A DNA stretch of 8,874 bases, from assembly GCA_002394165.1 (NCBI GenBank), contig DGTA01000030.1, forward strand, positions 1-8,874, in the 5' to 3' direction. Both the position numbers and the translations under genes were made by a program. Shown one piece after another: positions 5,282-8,874 of the stretch; the stretch's first letter is position 1; each line of letters begins with the position of its first letter. This stretch comes from Lachnospiraceae bacterium UBA4348. Lineage in GTDB: Bacteria; Bacillota; Clostridia; Lachnospirales; Lachnospiraceae. The notes beneath the pieces were generated by a model, which did not search any database, had not been told where the DNA came from, and saw only the letters and a list, made by a program, of their open reading frames with translations.

Positions 5282-6639
5282 TCTTCCGCCGCCTCCTTCC
5301 GGAAGATCGGGTGCGTTCCGGCCATCATCTGGATCTCTTCGTCGCTCATCTGGTAGCCGAACTCCGTCAGCCACTCATAGCAGAGCTCCAGTCTCACCCT
5401 TCTGTCGTACCTCGGGAAGTCGTACCGCCCGCCGCACGTAAAGGAAAGCGTCTTCGGTTCTTTATCCCCTTCAAACATCATCAGGATCATTCCCGGCCAC
5501 TGCTTCTGCGGCATGTCCAGGATGATCCGGCTCATCTTTTCAATCCGTTCCGGGATGCTCATGCCGTTCAGCCCGTGCTTCTTCTGCAGCGCCAGCGTCG
5601 GCGTGTCGTAGGACATCATCGCGCCGATCGCCGCGATCAGCGTCCACTGCATCATCCGCATCGCGGTCTTCGGGCTCACCGTCAGCCCATCCACAAAGCT
5701 CCGGCGCAGTTCCGCGGAAGCCTCCGCCACCCGCTCCGCCGTCTTCCAGGCCAGGTCAATCTGCTTTTCCTTTTCCAGTTCCTCCGGCGTTTTCTTCGGT
5801 GCCTCAGTCTTCTGCCTCTTCGCCTTCTGGAAGAATATAATGTCCGTATCGTCCTCGTCGTAGAACAGCTCCCCGTCCACTTTCGGAATGAATGGCTTTT
5901 TGCCGTCCCACTTGTCCAGCTCCAGACTGGCGTTCCAGATCTGGTCATATTTGCCGCTGTACCGCTCGTTCTGCGGCAGCTTCTTCAGCTTCGCCTCCTG
6001 GATCGCTTTGTGCGCCGCCGGTTTCATCTTCGCGGCCTGTTGCACCTTCAGCGCCCGCTTCAGTCTCCATTCGAAATTGCTTTCCCCGATGCCCTTCAGC
6101 AGGTCGTTGCGTTCCTTCACGCTCTCCACCTGGGCCAGCCGGTCGAAGTCAAACAGCGTGATCTGCCGGTCCGCGTCCTGCGCCTCGCAGGCCTTCTTCA
6201 GCAGCTTCGGGTCCATCTCCGCCATCTTGATCCGCCTGCGCACGGTGGTTTCCCCGAAGCCGGTCTTCTCGCTGATGTCCTTCGCGCTGTAGCCCAGGTC
6301 CATCATCATCTGGAACCCCTGGGCTTGTTCAAACACTGTCAGGTCAGCCCGCTGCATGTTCTCTTCCAGCATCGTTGCGATCTGCGTTTTGTGGTCCATC
6401 TCGCTGATCACGCAGGGCAGTTCCTCCAGCCCGGCCATCCTGGCCGCCTCCATCCGGCGGTTGCCGATCACCACGTAATATGTGACCCTCATCGGATCAT
6501 GCTTCACCACCGTCAGGTTCTGCATAATGCCGTTGGCCTTGATGGATGCTGCCAGCTCCGTCAGATCTCCCAGGTCCTTCCGCGGGTTCTCCGGGTGATG
6601 CTCCAGCTGCTTAATCGGAATCATCACGATCTCGTTCAT
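5278..6639 (-). CDS. ParB/Spo0J-family protein with a long C-terminal extension
   Basis: The N-terminal half is a clear ParB domain. HHPENPRK (14-21) is box I, then NGIMQNLTV (36-44), IGNRRMEAA (58-66) in the place of the GERRxRA nucleotide-binding motif, and ENMQRADLTVFEQA (93-106) as the ENxxR box. These are the CTP-binding motifs of the family, with N replacing E in GNRR. A helix-turn-helix follows (YSAKDISEKTGFGETTVRRRI, 117-137). Residues from about 180 to 453 match no domain I know and make the protein clearly longer than a standard 280-300-residue ParB. No parA is present in the window, so partitioning is doubtful; gene regulation or a DNA-processing role is as likely. GGGGAGGTG precedes the ATG. 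The start overlaps the previous stop as TAATG, and the stop overlaps the next ATG. Confidence 0.8.
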   Translation of the reverse strand: MNEIVMIPIKQLEHHPENPRKDLGDLTELAASIKANGIMQNLTVVKHDPMRVTYYVVIGNRRMEAARMAGLEELPCVISEMDHKTQIATMLEENMQRADLTVFEQAQGFQMMMDLGYSAKDISEKTGFGETTVRRRIKMAEMDPKLLKKACEAQDADRQITLFDFDRLAQVESVKERNDLLKGIGESNFEWRLKRALKVQQAAKMKPAAHKAIQEAKLKKLPQNERYSGKYDQIWNASLELDKWDGKKPFIPKVDGELFYDEDDTDIIFFQKAKRQKTEAPKKTPEELEKEKQIDLAWKTAERVAEASAELRRSFVDGLTVSPKTAMRMMQWTLIAAIGAMMSYDTPTLALQKKHGLNGMSIPERIEKMSRIILDMPQKQWPGMILMMFEGDKEPKTLSFTCGGRYDFPRYDRRVRLELCYEWLTEFGYQMSDEEIQMMAGTHPIFRKEAAEE

Positions 6640-6842
6640 TACTTCGCACCTCCCCGGAATCCGTCATACCCGGCGCCCTCCCAGGTGATCCGCTGGTTCA
6701 CCATCGGATAGATGGCATCCGGCGCGGCGTGCCGTTCCACCGGCGCAAAAAAGGCGAACCACGCCGCCAGAACGATCATGATCAGCCCTACAACTCCGGC
6801 AAATATTGCCTTTTCCCTGCTCTTCGTGCTATAATATTTCAT
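6639..6842 (-). CDS. Small single-span membrane protein
   Basis: This is a 67-residue protein. A basic N-terminus (KYYSTKSREK) is followed by one membrane span at about 13-33 (IFAGVVGLIMIVLAAWFAFF) and a soluble C-terminal tail of about 34 residues ending FRGGAK. The positive N-terminus suggests the tail faces outward. AAAGGA precedes the ATG at normal spacing, and the TAA overlaps the ParB-like gene's ATG (TAATG), so the two are coupled. Function is unknown. Small membrane proteins in phage early operons can act in host takeover or exclusion, but nothing here selects among these. Confidence 0.6.
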   Translation of the reverse strand: MKYYSTKSREKAIFAGVVGLIMIVLAAWFAFFAPVERHAAPDAIYPMVNQRITWEGAGYDGFRGGAK

Positions 6843-6891
6843 GACATATTCCTTTCTGCGCTTTTAGCGCTGGCCGTTGATGTTCGCTGCA

Positions 6892-7017
6892 TCAGCGGCC
6901 CTTTTTCTTTTTCCTTTCCATCCGGTCATCCAGCCGCCCGCTCAGGATCGCCATTTCGACGATCCCCGCCGCGTTCCCGATCAGGTAGGCCAGGATCATC
7001 GCCGCGAAGGTGCTCAC
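6892..7017 (-). CDS. Very small membrane protein, GTG start
   Basis: This 41-residue protein has a hydrophobic stretch at about 4-25 (FAAMILAYLIGNAAGIVEMA) followed by a short charged tail (GRLDDRMERKKKKGR). The GTG start overlaps the TGA of the preceding gene (GTGA), and GGAGGGAG lies upstream inside that gene. The frame fits tightly between its neighbours, and its pattern of one span plus a lysine-rich tail is common among small phage proteins. Two glycines and a glutamate make the span only moderately hydrophobic. I do not recognise the family. Confidence 0.5.
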   Translation of the reverse strand: MSTFAAMILAYLIGNAAGIVEMAILSGRLDDRMERKKKKGR

Positions 7018-7178
7018 GCGCTTTCACTCTCCCTCCGGCTCTTCTTCCATTCCTGGAAGGCCTTCTCGTTCTCCGGGTTCCGGTAGAACGTCCGGCACGC
7101 TTCCAGCAAAGTAGCCGCCGTTTTCCCGTAATCTGGGGCCGTCGTAGCCCTCGTGGCGGTAATGGTTGTTTCGCTCAT
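7014..7178 (-). CDS. Small phage protein, unknown function (overlaps another frame)
   Basis: The 54-residue frame starts at an ATG preceded by GGAGCGGGGGAA and ends in a GTGA overlap with the next gene. The protein has a Thr/Ala-rich start and then a convincing helical region, AATLLEACRTFYRNPENEKA and FQEWKKSRRESE, with strong GC-ending codons. It therefore looks genuinely coded. The difficulty is that the frame 7024-7296 also reads through this stretch with no stop, so 155 bp would be read in two frames. Its better protein character and its fit to both neighbours favour this frame. No known family. Confidence 0.6.
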   Translation of the reverse strand: MSETTITATRATTAPDYGKTAATLLEACRTFYRNPENEKAFQEWKKSRRESESA

Positions 7179-7296
7179 GGTATTTCCCCCGCTCCTGTCT
7201 GCACTCGTGCTCGTCCGGCAGGATCATGCCGTACCACCGGCAGAACGTGCACCCCTCCGCAAACCTCCGCCCTTCCGGGCACCGCTTGCATTTCAT
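7024..7296 (-). CDS. Cys-rich zinc-binding-like protein; C-terminal half doubtful
   Basis: The 90-residue frame opens with MKCKRCPEGRRFAEGCTFCR: C3-x2-C6 and C16-x2-C19, then C32 in HECRQE. This is a plausible zinc-binding unit. The ATG at 7296 overlaps the preceding gene's TGA (ATGA), and AGGTG is 6 bases upstream, which supports translation. After about residue 40 the frame coincides with a second, better-looking gene in another frame. The residues there (Gly/Pro/Glu-rich, ending EEEPEGE) look like an out-of-frame translation. Either there is a true overlap, or the gene has lost its original end by a frameshift. A GTG at 7305 is an alternative start. Confidence 0.5.
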   Translation of the reverse strand: MKCKRCPEGRRFAEGCTFCRWYGMILPDEHECRQERGKYHERNNHYRHEGYDGPRLRENGGYFAGSVPDVLPEPGEREGLPGMEEEPEGE

Positions 7297-7508
7297 TTCG
7301 GGCACCTGTGCGGCTTGTAGGCCGGCTCCGTGCCTTCCTTCTCAAATGGCATTTCCTTTGCCTGGATCTTCGTCCCGTCAATCCGCAGGAACTGCTCGCC
7401 CTCCGGATCGGGCGCCACGTAGTACGGCACCGCGTCCACCACGGTCTTCCGGTAGATCCCCGTCGTGATGATGTCGATCATCAGCCCGCATTTCCGGCAT
7501 ACCTTCAC
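7293..7508 (-). CDS. Small Cys/His zinc-binding-like phage protein, GTG start
   Basis: This is a 71-residue protein with an N-terminal C4-x2-C7 (VCRKCG) and a C-terminal YKPHRCPK, where H67 and C69 could complete a zinc site. That pattern is seen in many small phage early proteins. The GTG start at 7508 overlaps the TGA of the upstream gene (GTGA), and GGAGGTG lies 9 bases before it, which makes it much better than the longer frame reaching 7562. Its own TGA overlaps the next ATG. No function is known. It belongs to a run of at least three coupled, zinc-motif or tiny proteins early in the operon. Confidence 0.6.
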   Translation of the reverse strand: MKVCRKCGLMIDIITTGIYRKTVVDAVPYYVAPDPEGEQFLRIDGTKIQAKEMPFEKEGTEPAYKPHRCPK

Positions 7509-7834
7509 GGCTTCCGCCACCTCCGTTTCTTCGGTTCCTCCGGCAGGGTGCCGGTGTTCCACTTCCGGATGATCTCGATGCTTTTGATCGTCATCGGGTG
7601 CGGCTGGTCCCTGCGGATCTCATACACCGCCGTGCTCCCGTCCTCGAAGCTCACGCGCAGCGCGTCCGGGTGGCCGTCATGCTCGTGCTCGTAGATCGGC
7701 ACCATCTCCGGCAGCGGAGCCAGCCGCTCCGGCTTTTCCATGCGCTTCCGCCCGGTCCAGATCGTCGGTGCCTGGTCCGCCGGCACGTAGAGCAGGCCCC
7801 TGGCCTCGCCTTCGCGCCTCTCTTTTTCTGTCAT
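7505..7834 (-). CDS. Early phage protein, unknown function
   Basis: The 109-residue protein is not recognised. The N-terminal part is charged (TEKERREGEARGLLYVPADQ). The middle holds HEHDGHPDALRVSFEDGSTA and VYEIRRDQPHP, which looks like a small beta-rich fold. The C-terminus is basic (EEPKKRRWRKP). AAAGGAGGGG stands directly before the ATG, and its end overlaps the next gene's GTG. A perfect inverted repeat matching the leftward-promoter operator lies immediately upstream, touching the ribosome-binding region, so expression of this gene and those after it could be controlled separately from the Cro-like gene. Confidence 0.55.
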   Translation of the reverse strand: MTEKERREGEARGLLYVPADQAPTIWTGRKRMEKPERLAPLPEMVPIYEHEHDGHPDALRVSFEDGSTAVYEIRRDQPHPMTIKSIEIIRKWNTGTLPEEPKKRRWRKP

Positions 7835-7845
7835 GTTCCCCTCCT

Positions 7846-7866
7846 TTGTGTCTGTTTACGACACAA
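7846..7866. promoter_or_regulatory. Operator O1: 21-bp inverted repeat between the Cro-like gene and the next gene
   Basis: TTGTGTC (7846-7852), a 7-bp spacer, then GACACAA (7860-7866) forms a perfect 7-bp inverted repeat. The same arrangement and spacing occur at the leftward promoter. The stop codon of the Cro-like gene lies in the centre, and the ribosome binding site of the next gene abuts one arm. No good promoter is visible here. Repressor bound at this site could act as a roadblock, or pair with the other operator through a loop. Confidence 0.55.
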
Positions 7867-8068
7867 GTTCTTCAAAAAAAATCTCGTCAACTTCCGCGCT
7901 TGTCAGATTGTACCGATGCTTGATGAAATTGATCTCGTTCCGCCTGAACTCGATATGCCCGTTAATCCGCAGATTCAGAGCAGACACGGCCAGTCCCATC
8001 GCCTCCGCCAGCTTTTCCTGGGTGTCGCCATGCTTGACGATCACCGACTTCAGAAGATTGCTATTCAC
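7856..8068 (-). CDS. Cro-like XRE-family helix-turn-helix regulator
   Basis: The 70-residue protein is one helix-turn-helix domain: DTQEKLAEAMGLAVSALNLR (about 15-34) with the turn around AMGLA, followed by RRNEINFIKHRYNLTSAEVD and IFFEE, typical of small phage XRE regulators of the Cro type. It is the first gene of the leftward early operon and is divergent from the CI-like repressor, the standard genetic-switch layout. It starts at GTG with AAAGGGGG upstream. The leftward promoter lies about 70-100 bp before the start. Matching 21-bp operators flank the gene, one on the promoter start site and one over its stop codon, suggesting autoregulation or control by the opposing repressor. Confidence 0.75.
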   Translation of the reverse strand: MNSNLLKSVIVKHGDTQEKLAEAMGLAVSALNLRINGHIEFRRNEINFIKHRYNLTSAEVDEIFFEELVS

Positions 8069-8116
8069 CCTTACGCCCCCTTTCGTGTAGATCTGTGGAA
8101 CTCCGGTGCTTTTCAG

Positions 8117-8137
8117 TTGTGTCTTAAACCGACACTA
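8117..8137. promoter_or_regulatory. Operator O2: 21-bp inverted repeat on the leftward promoter start site
   Basis: TTGTGTC (8117-8123), a 7-bp spacer, then GACACTA (8131-8137) matches operator O1 at 13 of the 14 arm positions with identical spacing. It begins at the last base of the leftward -10 element and covers the expected transcription start near 8130. Bound repressor should block the early operon. A further lone half-site, GTGTGTC (8153-8159), lies in the promoter spacer. Confidence 0.6.
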
Positions 8138-8166
8138 ATATACCGCTGCCCTGTGTGTCTTGTCAA
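8137..8166 (-). promoter_or_regulatory. Leftward early promoter (PL/PR-type)
   Basis: On the minus strand, -35 TTGACA (8166-8161) is followed after 18 bp by -10 TATATT (8142-8137). The -35 is a perfect consensus and the -10 matches 5 of 6. It faces the Cro-like gene and the whole early operon. Operator O2 directly follows the -10. Confidence 0.7.
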
Positions 8167-8178
8167 GAACTTTTTTTC

Positions 8179-8207
8179 TTTACATTAAATTTATTTATTG
8201 CTACAAT
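8179..8207 (+). promoter_or_regulatory. Rightward lysogeny promoter (repressor operon)
   Basis: The -35 TTTACA (8179-8184), a 17-bp AT-rich spacer and the -10 TACAAT (8202-8207) each match consensus at 5 of 6. The start site would be about 8214, just before the AAAGGAGG of the CI-like gene. No full operator of the TTGTGTC-N7-GACACAA kind overlaps it, so it may be constitutive in the lysogen. Confidence 0.7.
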
Positions 8208-8236
8208 AGAAAACGGAGAAAGGAGGACTTTCTGTT

Positions 8237-8563
8237 ATGACCATCGGAGAAAAAATCCATGATCTCAGATTGCGGAACAATATGACAATGGAGGACCTGG
8301 CGCGCCAGATCGGCGTCCAGAGGTCCGCAATCAACAAGTACGAAAAAGGCCTTGTCGTCAACCTTAAAAGATCTACTATTGTCTCTCTATGTCGTGTCTT
8401 CGGGGTGCCATCTTCCTATCTGCTCGATGACGATAATGAACTCACCGCCGATGAGCACCGCCTGGTCCAGGCCTACCGTGCAGCGGATGACCGGGCGCGG
8501 GAGGATGCCCTGAAGACACTTCTCGACCACCCAAAAAAAGAACTACTCACAAAGGTAAAATAA
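8237..8563 (+). CDS. CI-like XRE-family repressor without a peptidase domain
   Basis: The 108-residue protein has an N-terminal XRE helix-turn-helix (MTIGEKIHDLRLRNNMTMED, then LARQIGVQRSAINKYEKG at 21-38) with the usual fourth and fifth helices (RSTIVSLCRVFGVPSSYLL). A short acidic/helical tail follows (ADEHRLVQAYRAADDRARED). There is no C-terminal S24/LexA peptidase domain, so RecA-triggered self-cleavage cannot be the induction route. AAAGGAGG lies 11 bases before the ATG. It is divergent from the Cro-like gene and leads the operon with a small membrane protein and the serine recombinase. The role as lysogeny repressor acting on the TTGTGTC-type operators is inferred from position. Confidence 0.8.
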   Translation: MTIGEKIHDLRLRNNMTMEDLARQIGVQRSAINKYEKGLVVNLKRSTIVSLCRVFGVPSSYLLDDDNELTADEHRLVQAYRAADDRAREDALKTLLDHPKKELLTKVK

Positions 8564-8588
8564 TCTACATCAAAAAGGAGGGCTCCCT

Positions 8589-8768
8589 ATGAGTGATTAC
8601 CAGTATTTCTTTTTCCTTCTCGGTGCTATCCTGGGTGTGCTCATTATCATCGGTTGGCAGCTTCACCGCATCGTGAACATCCTCATTATGAAGAATAAGG
8701 GCGAACCATCTGAATCTGATATAACAAAGTTGTATCTTGAGCAGATGGGCACAAAGAAAAAGAAGTGA
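8589..8768 (+). CDS. Small membrane protein of the lysogeny operon
   Basis: The 59-residue protein begins MSDYQYFFFLLGAILGVLII, with one membrane span at about 6-23. A possibly amphipathic segment follows (WQLHRIVNILIMKNK), then a soluble cytoplasmic tail (EPSESDITKLYLEQMGTKKKK). AAAAAGGAGGG stands before the ATG. It lies 25 bp after the repressor stop and overlaps the recombinase start (TGATG), so it is expressed with both in the lysogen. Such placement suits a superinfection-exclusion or immunity protein, but this is inference from context only; the family is not recognised. Confidence 0.6.
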   Translation: MSDYQYFFFLLGAILGVLIIIGWQLHRIVNILIMKNKGEPSESDITKLYLEQMGTKKKK

Positions 8769-8874
8769 TGTCTATGAAAAAGACGAACGTTCCCACCTGC
8801 CCGCCGCGCACGGCGGTTGCCTATGCCCGGTACTCATCCGCCGGCCAGCGTGATGTTTCGATAGAGCAGCAGCT
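8768..8874 (+). CDS. Large serine recombinase (phage integrase), N-terminal fragment
   Basis: Only the first 35 codons are inside the window. The start of the resolvase catalytic domain is plain: AVAYARYSSAGQRDVSIEQQ. It matches YxRxSxxxQ..SIexQ, with the nucleophilic serine being the first S of ARYSS (residue 23 from the start used here). Serine recombinases integrate and excise the element at attP and attB without sequence homology; attP would normally lie close by, past the right edge. The ATG at 8768 overlaps the stop of the small membrane protein (TGATG); the ATG at 8774 is an alternative. Neither has a strong ribosome binding site, so translational coupling is likely. Size and the C-terminal domains cannot be judged. 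Confidence 0.8.
   Translation, partial: MSMKKTNVPTCPPRTAVAYARYSSAGQRDVSIEQQ

Noticed and set aside
6148..6162. QITLF (residues 159-163) in the ParB-like protein as a third clamp-binding peptide
   Set aside because: It lies inside the conserved domain just after the helix-turn-helix, where ParB proteins have a similar hydrophobic segment, so it is probably buried structure rather than an exposed motif.
5311..6711. A 466-codon open frame on the plus strand opposite the ParB-like gene
   Set aside because: Its translation is rich in Leu, His, Arg and Pro with no domain, as expected from the antisense of GC-rich coding DNA, while the opposite strand encodes a clear ParB domain with a good ribosome binding site.
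1..8874. CRISPR array, insertion sequence or rRNA
   Set aside because: No regularly spaced repeats, transposase gene with terminal inverted repeats, or ribosomal RNA sequence was seen on reading both strands.

Overview
The window reads as the lysogeny and early arm of a temperate phage (or a phage-derived integrated element) from a Bacillota host, most likely a clostridial gut bacterium. Reasons: almost every gene has a strong AGGAGG-type ribosome binding site, GTG and TTG starts are used, genes are short and overlap by ATGA or GTGA, and the protein families are typical of clostridial prophages (large serine recombinase, XRE repressor pair, DUF1492-type late regulator, HNH protein). Most genes are GC-rich, but the part holding the PAPS-reductase-like gene is clearly AT-richer. 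No ribosomal, metabolic or other chromosomal gene is visible.

Layout, read from the right end leftwards. At 8768-8874 a serine recombinase begins and runs off the window. Before it, on the plus strand, lie a CI-like repressor (8237-8563) and a small membrane protein (8589-8768), which together form the lysogeny operon. A divergent control region (8069-8236) carries a good rightward promoter, a good leftward promoter and a 21-bp operator on the leftward start site. A matching 21-bp operator lies at 7846-7866, on the far side of the Cro-like gene (7856-8068). From there to the left end everything is on the minus strand in one long, tightly coupled early operon. In order it encodes small zinc-binding and membrane proteins (6639-7834), an orphan ParB-like protein (5278-6639), a winged-helix protein (5021-5281), two related FCS-type zinc-finger proteins with a small protein between them (3793-5017), a zinc-ribbon protein (3445-3783), a PAPS-reductase-like PP-loop enzyme (2288-3424), a small Cys-motif protein (1982-2248) and a small basic protein (1754-1957).

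A 327-bp non-coding stretch (1427-1753) follows. It holds an 18-bp perfect palindrome, a 41-nt tRNA-like minihelix (acceptor stem plus canonical T-arm, with no D or anticodon arm) and a GC-rich hairpin. It sits directly upstream of a HUH-type rolling-circle replication initiator (524-1426), the only replication gene recognisable here. The operon ends with a DUF1492-type late regulator (132-530). Beyond it are a 10-bp-phased direct repeat and the start of an HNH endonuclease, the usual first gene of a phage packaging module.

Inferred working: the repressor holds the leftward promoter off through the paired operators. When it is released, the early operon makes regulators, ParB, the PAPS-reductase-like enzyme and the HUH initiator. 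The last early gene then activates late transcription. The least ordinary parts are the tRNA-like structure before the HUH gene, the matched operators flanking the Cro gene, the long two-frame overlap at 7024-7178, and the beta-clamp-like peptides in two proteins.
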